64,000 nucleotides of DNA from Gammaproteobacteria bacterium RIFCSPHIGHO2_02_FULL_42_43 (GCA_001801425.1 MGXR01000006.1:62001-126000); one strand, 5' to 3'; counted from the stretch's first letter, positions 33,790 through 42,740 are shown. Made by a program: numbers and translations. The notes: generated by a model not told the origin, from the letters alone.

Positions 33790-34863
33790 ATGATCGACCC
33801 CAATGAAAAACTAAGACGAGTCGAGTTAGTAGAATACGACGCTGAGTGGCCGCTGTTGTATGTTGAAGCTGTCGATAAAATAAAATCCATACTCGGTGAA
33901 AATTGCAATGAGATTCACCATATTGGTAGTACTGCCATACCCAATATTTGCGCCAAGCCAATCATCGATATTCTTCCCGTCGTCAATGATATTAAAAAAG
34001 TAGATTCACTCAATCATCAATTTGAAGTGCTGGGTTATGTGTGTATGGGTGAGTATGGTATTCCCGGTCGTCGTTTTTACTGGAAATCCAAAGAAAAAAG
34101 AACACATCATATTCATTTATTTGAAAAAGGTTCATCAGAAATTTCACGTCACGTGGAATTTAAAAATTTTATGATTTCACACAGTGATTATGCAAAATCA
34201 TATTCGTTGATCAAGCAACATTTAGCAAAAGTTTTTTTTGATGATATTGAAAATTATGTTGATGGTAAAGCATCTTTTGTTCAGTACATCGATTATAAAA
34301 CCAGCAATGCAAGACCATCGCAATTGCAAGCACATGACGACATAGTGATTCAACCTTATCATCCCGCGTGGAAAAAATTAGCCGAAGCAGAAATCAACAC
34401 CATTCATGCCGTAACAAATCAATTGCCCTGTGTGTTGATGGAACATTTTGGTAGCACCGCAGTGCCAATGTTAGCGAGCAAACCGATTATTGATATCTTG
34501 ATTGGCGTTCAATCGATTGAAGAAGCAAATCGATGGATTGAGCCGCTCAAATCGATGGGATATGTTTTTTGGGATGAAAATCCTGATCAATCTCATCTGC
34601 GATTTTTCAAGGGAATGCCGCCGTTTGGAATGAGGCGAACACATCACATTCATATTATTGAAGCATCCAATCCTGTCGTTGAGCAACGAATTTTATTGAG
34701 AGATATTTTACGACAGAATGAAAAGGTGAGGCATGAGTACGAAACATTAAAATTAAAATTGGCGAAATCGTTTCAATCTGATCGTGAAAAATACACTGAA
34801 CAAAAAGGTAAATGGATCAAAAATATTTTACGGGCGCATGGCTATTCAAAACCGATGTTGTAA
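33790..34863 (+). CDS. Tandem GrpB (UPF0157) nucleotidyltransferase-fold protein
   Basis: A 357-aa protein made of two GrpB domains. Domain 1 (about 8-175) has VEYDAEWPLLY, HHIGSTAIPNICAKPIIDI and the His-rich RTHHIHLFEKG. Domain 2 (about 182-350) has IQPYHPAWKKL, EHFGSTAVPMLASKPIIDI and RRTHHIHIIEA. Single-domain GrpB proteins are about 170 aa, so this is an internal duplication or fusion. The family has a nucleotidyltransferase-like fold with unclear substrate. Both copies keep the GS-TA-P-KPIIDI core, so both may be active. It starts 27 bp after the tRNA fragment. Confidence 0.9.
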   Translation: MIDPNEKLRRVELVEYDAEWPLLYVEAVDKIKSILGENCNEIHHIGSTAIPNICAKPIIDILPVVNDIKKVDSLNHQFEVLGYVCMGEYGIPGRRFYWKSKEKRTHHIHLFEKGSSEISRHVEFKNFMISHSDYAKSYSLIKQHLAKVFFDDIENYVDGKASFVQYIDYKTSNARPSQLQAHDDIVIQPYHPAWKKLAEAEINTIHAVTNQLPCVLMEHFGSTAVPMLASKPIIDILIGVQSIEEANRWIEPLKSMGYVFWDENPDQSHLRFFKGMPPFGMRRTHHIHIIEASNPVVEQRILLRDILRQNEKVRHEYETLKLKLAKSFQSDREKYTEQKGKWIKNILRAHGYSKPML

Positions 34864-34925
34864 GCGATTGTTGTTCGCCAGCACCCCGTATTGCACTTTC
34901 CCCATATTTTGCAATACTGCGCTTC

Positions 34926-35339
34926 ATGAATCGACAATCTCAAGTTGCTTTTTCATTGTTAGAATTGTTAGTGGCGATGGCCATTATAGCTATTTTAATT
35001 GCCGTGGCTTATCCAAATTACATTGATTATGAAGCGCACGCCGAGCGCAATCGCGCAGAAGCAGCGTTATTGCAGCTTTCATCGCGCATGGAAAATTATT
35101 TCAGTGATAATAATACGTATGAAGGTGCTGATGCCGATGCGCTGGGCATTGCTAATTTAGAAAATGATTTGTCCTATCAGCTCAGTGTTGTTGATGCATC
35201 GGATATGCATTTTACGATTCAAGCAGCGCCGATTGATGCACAAGCGACGCGCGATAGTGAGTGCGGCACATTAACACTCACTGACACCAATGCACGTGAA
35301 GTTTCGGGAGAAGGAAATAGTGATGCGTGTTGGAGGTAA
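34926..35339 (+). CDS. pilE: Type IV pilus minor pilin, PilE-like
   Basis: A 137-aa prepilin. A short leader (MNRQSQVA) precedes FSLLELLVAMAIIAILIAVAYPNYIDY, with the conserved Glu at position +5 of the mature protein and the long N-terminal helix. The C-terminal disulfide pair (ECGTLTL and DACWR) fits minor pilins of the PilE/ComP group. The residue before the cleavage site is Ala instead of the usual Gly. The start at 34926 is chosen because it gives a standard leader; an earlier in-frame ATG at 34812 lies within the GrpB gene. No other pil genes adjoin. Confidence 0.9.
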   Translation: MNRQSQVAFSLLELLVAMAIIAILIAVAYPNYIDYEAHAERNRAEAALLQLSSRMENYFSDNNTYEGADADALGIANLENDLSYQLSVVDASDMHFTIQAAPIDAQATRDSECGTLTLTDTNAREVSGEGNSDACWR

Positions 35340-35344
35340 TCTCA

Positions 35345-36628
35345 TCATTCTGCGACTTGATCGTGGAATCCAGTAGATTCCACTAAATTATTTTTCATCG
35401 CTTCATCTCCGATCATCCCCTCACTTTTCGCAACCAATGTACTCGCAAAAAGATCGCCAGCAACATTTGTCATCGTTTGTGCCATATCATTGAAACGATC
35501 AGCGCCGGCGATAATGGGAATTGCGGTGAGCGGTATACCAACGGATGTCATCACGGCACTCATCACAATTAATCCCGAGCTTGGAATCGCCGCAGCACCC
35601 GCTGCTGCAAATACGATCGTAATCACGAGCGTGAAATATTGCGACATCCCCATGGGAACGCCATACAAATGCGCTGCAAAAATAGACGCAACACTTAAAT
35701 AAAGTGCAAGACCGTTTAAATTTAACGTTGCACCGAGCGGCAATAAAAAATCTGACACGCTGCGATTAATTTTTAAATTGTCGCGCGCGCAACGCATGGT
35801 GACGGGCAATGTTGCAGCGCTACTAGACGTGGTGAATGCGGTGATTAATGCATCCGTTACTTTTTTGAAAAAATCCACGGGGCGAAAGCCGTTCATCCAC
35901 AGCACGACCGCATAAACACATACAATTAATATCGCACAACCCAAATACACCGCAGCCACTAATTTCATGAGCGAAATTAAAATCGATACACCATAGCGTC
36001 CAATCACACTGGCAATCAATGCAAACACACCATATGGCGCAAATCCTACAACGATCTTAGCAAATTGAAAAACAACATCAGATAATGCAATAAAAACATC
36101 TTGAACGATTTTTGCTTTTTGCCCGACCATGCGTATCGCAATACCAAACAAAAATGCGAACAACAAAATTTGTATCACGTTGTTGCTCGCAAATGCAGCG
36201 ACGGGACTCACTGGCACAAAATTAATTAAAATTTCGCCGAATGACAAAGGATGCGAAGCGAGCGTTGATGTGGTGCTGGCATGTAGAGCGGCAAGGGCCG
36301 GCAAGCCATAACCGACACCCAATGCATTTGCGATCACAATGCCGATGATGGCTGAAATGGCCATTGTGCACGCATAAACAAACAACGCTTTACTCAAAAA
36401 ATTTTTCATTTTACTCGCGTTTTTAATGGAAATGACGGCGCAAATAATGGCAGTGAAGACCACAGGGACCACGAGCATTTGAATCAGATGAATAAAAATC
36501 GTGCCAATTGGCTGCAAAAACGCCGCTTTTTCCCTGAAAATAATACCAACCGCAATACCGCTGATCAGCCCCACAATAATTTTTTTCCAGCCTGGTAAAT
36601 CAAACCAAGCTTGGATCATACGATTCAT
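35345..36628 (-). CDS. Dicarboxylate/amino acid:cation symporter (DAACS, GltP/DctA type)
   Basis: A 427-aa inner-membrane transporter of the glutamate transporter fold. The serine-rich hairpin FTTSSSAATLPV, then LPLGATLNLNGLALY, AAIPSSGLIVMSAVM and the substrate site GADRFNDMAQTMTNVAGD are all present. It takes up glutamate, aspartate or C4-dicarboxylates with Na+ or H+. The exact substrate is not readable from the sequence. It converges with pilE (5 bp between stops) and is transcribed alone. Amino-acid uptake of this kind fits an organism that feeds on host amino acids. Confidence 0.93.
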   Translation of the reverse strand: MNRMIQAWFDLPGWKKIIVGLISGIAVGIIFREKAAFLQPIGTIFIHLIQMLVVPVVFTAIICAVISIKNASKMKNFLSKALFVYACTMAISAIIGIVIANALGVGYGLPALAALHASTTSTLASHPLSFGEILINFVPVSPVAAFASNNVIQILLFAFLFGIAIRMVGQKAKIVQDVFIALSDVVFQFAKIVVGFAPYGVFALIASVIGRYGVSILISLMKLVAAVYLGCAILIVCVYAVVLWMNGFRPVDFFKKVTDALITAFTTSSSAATLPVTMRCARDNLKINRSVSDFLLPLGATLNLNGLALYLSVASIFAAHLYGVPMGMSQYFTLVITIVFAAAGAAAIPSSGLIVMSAVMTSVGIPLTAIPIIAGADRFNDMAQTMTNVAGDLFASTLVAKSEGMIGDEAMKNNLVESTGFHDQVAE

Positions 36629-36755
36629 ATATATACCCCAATTGTAGATGGGGCATTGTGCAGAATTGAGGGTGGAATTTCAAGTTGTAAATAAAAATTG
36701 AGCCGCGAGTGTTAACGAGCGGTTATCAGTGAATTATGATTTAGGACCCTAAAAT
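36629..36755. repeat. Intergenic region with a diverged REP-like unit
   Basis: GAGCCGCGAGTGTTAACGAG and GGTTATCAGTGAATTATG, then TTAGGACC, resemble both family A (GAGCCGCGA-CGTTA) and the 30093 repeats (GAGCGGT, GTGAATC, AGGACC). No gene is seen. Promoter elements for the symporter gene must lie at 36629-36680. Confidence 0.5.
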
Positions 36756-37097
36756 TCAATGCAGCTTTTTCCCATTCGGCGCTGGCGGATCGATTGTTAC
36801 TAAACAGATCGCGCCGCGATTATCTGAAAATCCAACCAATAGAAATTGCGACACAAAACCCGCAATATTTTTTTCATCTAAATTAACGCAGCCGACAATG
36901 GATTTTCCAATCAACGATGAAAGCGTGTAATGATCCGTTACTTGTGCGGATGTTTGCAGAATGCCAATTTCATCGCCAAAATCCGCCCATATTTTATAAG
37001 CCGGCTTTTTTGCTTTTGGAAATTCCTCTGCTTTCACAATGGTTCCTGAACGCAAATCAATTTTTTCAAATTCTTTATAAGTGATTGTCATTGTCAC
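36756..37097 (-). CDS. csaA: CsaA-like tRNA-binding-domain protein
   Basis: A 113-aa stand-alone EMAP/Trbp111-type OB-fold protein. IDLRSGTIVKAEEFPKAKKP and AYKIWADFGDEIGILQTSAQ match the CsaA family closely, as does GKSIVGCVNLDEKNIAGFVS. CsaA dimers bind tRNA and have been described as secretion-related chaperones. Translation may begin at either of two close ATGs (37097 or 37091). It is monocistronic and divergent from the secreted protein gene at 37265. Confidence 0.9.
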   Translation of the reverse strand: MTMTITYKEFEKIDLRSGTIVKAEEFPKAKKPAYKIWADFGDEIGILQTSAQVTDHYTLSSLIGKSIVGCVNLDEKNIAGFVSQFLLVGFSDNRGAICLVTIDPPAPNGKKLH

Positions 37098-37264
37098 GCC
37101 TCCTATAATTATTCGTGGTTGTTCGTTGGTACAAGTGGCGCATTGAGATTACCATTACCAAAATTGTCATGCCAGGCGCGCCCGCCACAAATTTAACTTG
37201 TGTCGCGAGTTTGGGTGACGTAACATTAAATGAGATTTATAAGCCAAGGAAAGAGAGGTATTTT

Positions 37265-38401
37265 GTGGGTAGGATGTCCGTAGTTATTTTCATTTCATTA
37301 GTTGCATTAGTATCCATTGCTGCGTCTGCTTTTGCTGCTTCGACCATTTCAGTAGCGAATGCCACAGCCACAATTGAAACTTTTTCATTTGCGCCTAACT
37401 CCCTGAAAGTTGCAGGGGCGTTGCCCGGCATTTCTGCCGCCTTTTTTGATCCAGCCACGAAACGTTGGGTATTAAAGGCATCACAATTGTCGCCTTCTGC
37501 AGTGTCCGTAAAAGCAAAGCTTCAAGTGACAATCGCTACTAACCCCCCAATACCAACGACAAGTATAGTGAATGGCGGCGCAATAACTGATCGCAATGGA
37601 GTGCTAACCCATGTAGCCAATCCATGTTTTGTCAAAGGGTATTCGGCGTTGCAGAACGAATTTTCCACGTTTCAGGCAAAAGTTAAAAAATATGCAATCG
37701 TGCGCTTTCTAGAATTAGCGAACAGCCCTTCTTCTGGACTGCGAGAAGCGGTAGCGACTGCGATGAACGAAAAAATCTCTGCGCTTGTACAACAGGCAAA
37801 TCAGACAATTACAGCAAACACCTACAAGCTGTCACAACAACAAAGAAGTATTATTAACGCCGCAGCGCAGTCTGTTACTAGTAATACCGCTGCTGTAGAG
37901 CGTGCCGGTACGTCCGCCGCGTTGAACTACTTCACCGATGATAGCGGCGGCCTCATCATGATAAATACGGTAGAAAGCGCTGTGCAGAAGTTTGCTCAAT
38001 TTGAATTAACATCTCGCATCGCCAAATACAATATCAAGTTTAGGAGATTAGTTAGCTTGTGTCAGGTGCCCACTGTGCGAGGTTACTGTAAGAATGCCGG
38101 AAATTGGGGGCATATGTACACATGGGGGGGTGAAACCGGTCATTTTCTTAATAATGTTATAAATAGGGGAATGGCGGTGAGGGTTTGCCCTGCGCTTTCA
38201 ACACAAAGTAGTTACTATTCGCCACAAAATCTTACCCCCATCTTTGTGTGCGGTTATTCTCAAGGTGCTGGTGGTAAACAGTTATTTGGTTGGCGATACA
38301 AAGGGTCTTCCAAGGTAGTCGTATGCAAAACGAGCAAAAATTTACATCATTATCCAACCCGTTCTGAGTGTGCTCAGTGTGTTGCAAGTCAGGACTTTTA
38401 A
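37265..38401 (+). CDS. Secreted hypothetical protein, Ala/Ser/Thr-rich
   Basis: A 378-aa protein not recognised as a known family. The GTG at 37265, with AGAGAGG 8 bp upstream, is preferred; an ATG at 37274 is also possible, and a much longer frame from 37115 lacks a ribosome site. A signal peptide (SVVIFISLVALVSIAASAFA) precedes a mature domain of low complexity with helical repeats (about 145-240, rich in Ala, Gln and Asn). A C-terminal part has eight or more cysteines in pairs (CQVPTVRGYC, CKTSKNLHHYPTRSEC, CAQC). This suggests an exported, disulfide-bonded protein. Confidence 0.7.
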   Translation: MGRMSVVIFISLVALVSIAASAFAASTISVANATATIETFSFAPNSLKVAGALPGISAAFFDPATKRWVLKASQLSPSAVSVKAKLQVTIATNPPIPTTSIVNGGAITDRNGVLTHVANPCFVKGYSALQNEFSTFQAKVKKYAIVRFLELANSPSSGLREAVATAMNEKISALVQQANQTITANTYKLSQQQRSIINAAAQSVTSNTAAVERAGTSAALNYFTDDSGGLIMINTVESAVQKFAQFELTSRIAKYNIKFRRLVSLCQVPTVRGYCKNAGNWGHMYTWGGETGHFLNNVINRGMAVRVCPALSTQSSYYSPQNLTPIFVCGYSQGAGGKQLFGWRYKGSSKVVVCKTSKNLHHYPTRSECAQCVASQDF

Positions 38402-38403
38402 AC

Positions 38404-38431
38404 AGGAGTTCGCACTTCATGCGAACTTCCT
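38404..38431. terminator. Hairpin between converging genes
   Basis: AGGAGTTCGC (38404-38413) pairs with GCGAACTTCCT (38421-38431) across the loop ACTTCAT, just after the secreted-protein stop. The T-run is poor (TTCTG), so it is a weak or bidirectional terminator candidate between this gene and the converging acetyltransferase. Confidence 0.45.
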
Positions 38432-38457
38432 TCTGTGATTGATGCTGCGCGCGTGCG

Positions 38458-39006
38458 CTATTGATTTTCTCCAGGCGTGAACTGCATAACCACGCATTCT
38501 GTTATGCCATCATTCGCATTTCTTACAAAAGAAAATCCTGCTTTTTCATAGCAGCGAATCGCGCGTTTATTAGTAGATGCCGGATCAATCAGAATTTTTT
38601 TAGCATCTAATTCATCGATAAGTTTTTGTGTAAACTGTTTGATGATTTCTGTGCCATATCCCTTATTAAGAAAATCACTTTCTGCAATAAATAAATCAAT
38701 ACAAAACGTTCCTGGATTTTCGTTTATGAAAAGACCTTTTGGTTTTGGTGTTAATGTACGATACGCATAGAGGTCGCAATATTGAATATAGCCGATTGGC
38801 AAATTGCTTAAGTAAATAATAAATGGAAACGTGTGACCATTACCTTTGAGTTTATCAAAAATATAATCCGATGTTTCATATCCATCGATAAACCATACTT
38901 CCCTTACATGCGGGACTGTAATCCACGTTTTCCAGAGTGGAATGTGATCCTCTGTCATTTTTTCAAAATTAATATCTATCATCAATTTTTCTTTAGAATT
39001 GCGCAA
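38458..39006 (-). CDS. GNAT acetyltransferase, AAC(6')-like
   Basis: A 182-aa acetyltransferase related to aminoglycoside 6'-N-acetyltransferases. The block IGYIQYCDLYAY, IDLFIAESDFLNKGYGTEII (acetyl-CoA loop) and DPASTNKRAIRCYEKAGFSF follow the AAC(6')-Ib pattern, including the phrase NKRAIRCYEKAGF. Related proteins also include siderophore or general GNAT enzymes, so resistance is not proved. The start is 39006 or the ATG at 38982 (MIDINFEKM). A fragment of another acetyltransferase gene (39119-39373) lies upstream, so this may be an acquired cassette-like patch. Confidence 0.85.
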   Translation of the reverse strand: MRNSKEKLMIDINFEKMTEDHIPLWKTWITVPHVREVWFIDGYETSDYIFDKLKGNGHTFPFIIYLSNLPIGYIQYCDLYAYRTLTPKPKGLFINENPGTFCIDLFIAESDFLNKGYGTEIIKQFTQKLIDELDAKKILIDPASTNKRAIRCYEKAGFSFVRNANDGITECVVMQFTPGENQ

Positions 39007-39118
39007 ACCAACCCCACCATTTTTTCTTTATCTTTTGGTGAGCTTTCGGCAATTAATAATGTTAATGCGGTGAGAGCGGGCGGTGTTATTTTTTTCAAAT
39101 TCAAAATCTTCGCCTGTT

Positions 39119-39373
39119 TTAAAAACCAGATAAAAGCAATCGCACACCCGTCGCAATCTGACAGAATTTTCCGATAATTAATTTGTCGCCGACAAAATCA
39201 AAATGGTATAACACATTTTTTAAAAAATTTTCCACGTTATCTGGATCATCGTAATACGTATAATCTCCAACAATAACATTCGGCTGAGAAATAATGTTTT
39301 TCAAAAAACATAAGCGCGTGACATTTTTCATGGGGAATTTTTGATTGGGATTGATCATTATTCCAGAGTACAA
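39119..39373 (-). pseudogene. Truncated Vat/CatB xenobiotic acetyltransferase
   Basis: 84 codons that match the N-terminal part of hexapeptide-repeat acetyltransferases (streptogramin/chloramphenicol type, Vat or CatB). MINPNQKFPMKNV, PNVIVGDYTYYDDPDN and GDKLIIGKFCQIATGVR are all diagnostic. The frame then leaves the family sequence and stops, before the catalytic His and most of the left-handed beta-helix (whole proteins are about 210 aa). The following 110 bp carry no further hexapeptide repeats in any frame. It is a deletion remnant. Confidence 0.8.
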
Positions 39374-39411
39374 TAAATAACTTCCCTTTGCTACCTGTGA
39401 AAATACAGGAT

Positions 39412-40773
39412 CTACAGATTCAATAATCTCGTTATTTGTCCAATCAAATAAAATGGAATAGATAACAATAGGTAACGCACTTCTTTTCCTGTCCGACTTT
39501 TTACAGAAACGGGTGTTTTACTCGGAAAATCAGCATTCACACGCGCAGCTATTGGATATTTTTTTAATTCCATGAATACGTGCAATGATTTTAAACTACC
39601 GGTACTGCCTGCCTTTACCTCAAACGGGATAACTTTATTGCCATGCTGTATCAAATAATCTATTTCGGCGTTGTATCCCGCCTCATCTCTTAACCAATAA
39701 AACAATGCGGGTTCCATATAAAATGGGTCAATCGCTCTGAGTAATTGCCCAACGACTTGCTCAGCTATCCCGCCCTGATTGATGAACATGACATCATCTG
39801 GCGATCGAATATTTGAAAAATTTAATTTCAATGATGCGCTGCATAAACCCACATCTAAAAAAATAGCTTTAAAATATTTTTCTTTAATTTCAGCAGCGAG
39901 TGGCACACCATTGGCATTGCAAGCAGAAACACGATGACATACTCGCGCTCGAGACAGTAATTCAAAGCTTTGTTTTATGCTGCTTGCCTGCGCATCTTTA
40001 TTGACACGACTAAATACAAATTTTTCGCCCAACAATTTTGGCACCGCATTCATCGTTTCGTAAAGTCGATCAATATTGATGCGTCCACGATATTTTGAAA
40101 AATCGTCGCGATAGGTTGAAAGCAAATCTTGATGTATTACCGAAACTTCATGTAATGATTTTGTGGTAATCCAATTAAAAACAACAGCAGGCAATCCGCC
40201 CACGACAACATACTCTCTAAATAACGATAATAAATCATCATGAATAGATTGCGGAACTGTATTTGTAAAATCAAATTTTTGCAAATATTCACAAAGTATT
40301 TTTTTATTGCATGCCAATAAAAATTCTTCAAACGATAATGGTTCCAAGTGCATATAAGTAATACGACCGACCGGCATACTGAACGTATGATCGTGTAGCA
40401 AAAATTCCAGCAGTGATCCTGCTGCAATCACAGGCAATTCTGCGCATTCTTCCGAAAACCAACGAAGTTTACTTAAGATGGATGGCGCTGCCTGTATTTC
40501 ATCCAGAAATAAAATACTTTTTTTTATATCGATAGATTGATTTAACGCGCCACTTAATTCTAATAAAATTTGCTGCGGATCATTACTTTTAAAAAGATCG
40601 GCACGATCAGGCCGTTTTTCAAAATTGATTTCAACAAGTGTCAGATTCACGGCTTTTGCAAATTGCCGCACCAGCCAGGTCTTACCCACTTGTCGGGCGC
40701 CTCGAATAATAAGCGGTTTACGAGCTTGCAGTGTCAACCAATGTTCAAGGTAACCTAGGGCTTTTCTGTACAT
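39412..40773 (-). CDS. AAA ATPase with DUF4143 domain, paralogue 1
   Basis: A 453-aa protein. The N-terminal AAA_14 domain has P-loop IIRGARQVGKTWLVRQFAKA (about 22-41), Walker B ILFLDEIQAAP and sensor AAGSLLEFLL. The DUF4143 region follows (LFREYVVVGGLPAVVFNW), then a C-terminal PD-(D/E)XK-like block (YNAEIDYLIQHGNKVIPFEVKAG). The family is widespread and often expanded in genomes, and its biological role is unknown. It is closest to paralogue 3 (46201-47526), with paralogues 2 and 4 more distant. Palindromes at 40779-40811 and 40826-40845 lie just upstream of the start. Confidence 0.9.
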   Translation of the reverse strand: MYRKALGYLEHWLTLQARKPLIIRGARQVGKTWLVRQFAKAVNLTLVEINFEKRPDRADLFKSNDPQQILLELSGALNQSIDIKKSILFLDEIQAAPSILSKLRWFSEECAELPVIAAGSLLEFLLHDHTFSMPVGRITYMHLEPLSFEEFLLACNKKILCEYLQKFDFTNTVPQSIHDDLLSLFREYVVVGGLPAVVFNWITTKSLHEVSVIHQDLLSTYRDDFSKYRGRINIDRLYETMNAVPKLLGEKFVFSRVNKDAQASSIKQSFELLSRARVCHRVSACNANGVPLAAEIKEKYFKAIFLDVGLCSASLKLNFSNIRSPDDVMFINQGGIAEQVVGQLLRAIDPFYMEPALFYWLRDEAGYNAEIDYLIQHGNKVIPFEVKAGSTGSLKSLHVFMELKKYPIAARVNADFPSKTPVSVKSRTGKEVRYLLLSIPFYLIGQITRLLNL

Positions 40774-40778
40774 AATGT

Positions 40779-40867
40779 AACCTATTTATTTTTCATATAA
40801 TACAATAGGTTGATATTTAAGTAAAGAAAACAGATATCTGTTTTCATGATAATGTACAGAAAACAGA
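40779..40867 (-). promoter_or_regulatory. Palindromic operator candidates upstream of AAA-DUF4143 paralogue 1
   Basis: AACCTATT (40779-40786) and AATAGGTT (40804-40811) form an exact inverted repeat starting 6 bp upstream of the ATG. Further upstream is the perfect 20-bp palindrome GAAAACAGATATCTGTTTTC (40826-40845), and a half-site GAAAACAGA is repeated at 40859-40867. The layout suggests binding sites for a dimeric regulator around the promoter. Confidence 0.6.
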
Positions 40868-41277
40868 AGTCTATTTTATTAATATGCATGAAATCAATGG
40901 GTTATATGCAGCGTGAGCTGCGCGGCTTGAACACGGCGCATTCATATGACGAATTAGTTTGAAGTTAGATGGTGATACACTGAATATTCGCCGCGGGATG
41001 ACAAATTTTGTAAGCTGTGGGATGACGAAACATTACGCACTACACTGTAGAATTCCCCGGTCTTTGTTGCACTACACTGCAGAACTCTCCACCCTAGGAA
41101 AATATATCCGATTGAAATAAAAATAAATATCTGTGTGAAATTTCAAAAAATACTGAAGTCAGGAACATTACAAGATAAGGCTCAATTTTTAAGCGCTATG
41201 CAAATTCGCTCCTTGATCCTCACCTATAAAATATGTAAAATCTAAACATAGACTTTAAAATTTACAGGTTTAAAAAC
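40868..41277. other. Intergenic region between divergent AAA-DUF4143 paralogues 1 and 2
   Basis: No gene is convincing. GCACTACACTG-(T or C)-AGAA occurs twice (about 41037 and 41068), and GGGATGAC occurs twice (about 40995 and 41021), like scraps of a dispersed palindromic element. Close to paralogue 2, ACCTATAAA (41222-41230) and TTTACAGGT (41261-41269) form an inverted repeat with one mismatch. Confidence 0.55.
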
Positions 41278-42513
41278 ATGTCTTCAAGGCAATACAAGCG
41301 TAATATAGAAAGCTATGCACTTGATTTATTGAATAATTTTCCTATTTTGGCTATTTTAGGTGCAAGGCAGGTTGGTAAAACATGGCTTTCAAAGTCATTG
41401 GCTCCCAATTTTCACTATTTTGATTTGGAAAAAACCAGTGACTTTGATCATATCATGCGCGATCCAGAATTATTTTTAAAACAGTATCCTGAGCACGTTA
41501 TTTTAGATGAAGCACAATTAGCGCCTGATTTATTTCCTTTGCTTCGAAGTGTGGTTGATGAGCGTCGTGAAAAAAAAGGACGATTTATTATCACCGGATC
41601 AAGTTCACCTGAATTAATTAAAAATATTTCTGAAAGTTTAGCCGGTAGAATTGTCATCATCGAGTTAGGCACGTTAAAAGCCAATGAATATTATCAACAT
41701 CCTTTGAGCGATTTTTATCAAATTTTTCAACAAAAATTATCAAAAAACAAAATTCAAATTTCAACGCCATTATTGAATTTAAAACAAATTCAACATTGCT
41801 GGTTGATGGGTGGATATCCAGAGCCGATCAGTCAAAATAAAAAATTTTTTCAAGAATGGATGATTGATTATCAAACGACTTATATTAATCGCGATATCGC
41901 AAAATTATTTCCAAGGCTTGATAAAATTGCTTATCGTCGTTTTATTACTATGTTAGGTAAGCTATCCAGCAAAATAATCAATCAAAGTGATCTTGCTCGT
42001 TCGCTGGGTGTATCCGAACCCACTATTCGACATTATTTTACGATTGCACAAGGAACTTATTTGTGGCGTCAATTGCGCAGCTATGAAAATAATGTTGTGA
42101 AAAGCATTGTAAAAATGCCAAAAGGATATATTCGAGATAGTGGTTTATTACATCATTTATTGAGAATTGATTCACTCGAGTCATTACAAAGCGATCCTGA
42201 TTGTGGATTTTCATTTGAAGCATTTGTCATTGAAGAAATTTTAAAAGGAATTCAAGATGCGGGTGTTCGTGATTGTGATGCGTATTATTATCGAACGCGA
42301 GGTGGCGCTGAAATTGATTTAATTTTAGAAGGGCGATTTGGTTTATTGCCGATAGAAATCAAACATGGCATTCAAGTGAATTCACAACAGTTTAGATCGC
42401 TCAATGATTTTATTAAAGATCATCATTGTTCGTTTGGAGTATTGATTAACCAAAGCGATAAAATAATTTGGCTGACGAAAAATATTATTCAAATTCCTGC
42501 AGGGTATTTGTAA
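41278..42513 (+). CDS. AAA ATPase with DUF4143 domain, paralogue 2
   Basis: A 411-aa protein. The P-loop is LAILGARQVGKTWLSKSL (about 26-43), Walker B VILDEAQLAPDLFPLL, and the sensor ITGSSSPELIKNISESLAGR. A central winged-helix segment (QSDLARSLGVSEPTIRHYF, about residue 240) precedes DUF4143 and the nuclease-like RGGAEIDLILEGRFGLLPIE. It resembles paralogue 4 (54226-55488) in its N-terminal and winged-helix regions. The ATP-binding and DUF4143 parts are intact. It is transcribed away from paralogue 1. No role is established for the family. Confidence 0.9.
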   Translation: MSSRQYKRNIESYALDLLNNFPILAILGARQVGKTWLSKSLAPNFHYFDLEKTSDFDHIMRDPELFLKQYPEHVILDEAQLAPDLFPLLRSVVDERREKKGRFIITGSSSPELIKNISESLAGRIVIIELGTLKANEYYQHPLSDFYQIFQQKLSKNKIQISTPLLNLKQIQHCWLMGGYPEPISQNKKFFQEWMIDYQTTYINRDIAKLFPRLDKIAYRRFITMLGKLSSKIINQSDLARSLGVSEPTIRHYFTIAQGTYLWRQLRSYENNVVKSIVKMPKGYIRDSGLLHHLLRIDSLESLQSDPDCGFSFEAFVIEEILKGIQDAGVRDCDAYYYRTRGGAEIDLILEGRFGLLPIEIKHGIQVNSQQFRSLNDFIKDHHCSFGVLINQSDKIIWLTKNIIQIPAGYL

Positions 42514-42517
42514 AAAA

Positions 42518-42604
42518 ATGAAAAATTTTTTCAAAGTTGCTGTCGCTATCTGTTATTTTATTATTGCCGTGCACAATTACAGTAATTTTCCGGGTTGTGA
42601 TTAA
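42518..42604 (+). CDS. Possible 28-aa membrane peptide
   Basis: A short frame directly after paralogue 2 encodes a Lys-containing N-terminus (MKNFFKVA), a hydrophobic core and a polar end (SNFPGCD). The ribosome site is weak (GCAGGG, 12 bp away). It could be chance; it is listed because its size and form resemble the peptide at 24000-24086. Confidence 0.22.
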   Translation: MKNFFKVAVAICYFIIAVHNYSNFPGCD

Positions 42605-42648
42605 CAGTCAATTTGAGATTGCAGGCGCAAGTGATTAGGCGAGAATAA

Positions 42649-42734
42649 CCGATAGAAGTGGGAGCGACAGCGACCACGCTATAAGCTGCGATATTAGTTA
42701 GGAACCGATGGAAGTGGGAGCGACAGCGACCACG
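42649..42734. repeat. Repeat family B, two units downstream of RAYT 2
   Basis: CCGAT-(A/G)-GAAGTGGGAGC followed by GACAGCGACCACG occurs at 42649-42678 and 42705-42734, a period of 56 bp. These are the inverse of the units at 43336-43559, so the broken transposase gene lies between oppositely oriented arrays. Confidence 0.9.
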
Positions 42735-42740
42735 CCAATC

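Noticed and set aside
37115-37264. N-terminal extension of the secreted protein to 37115
   Set aside because: There is no ribosome site, and the extension would bury the signal peptide. The GTG at 37265 has a good site.
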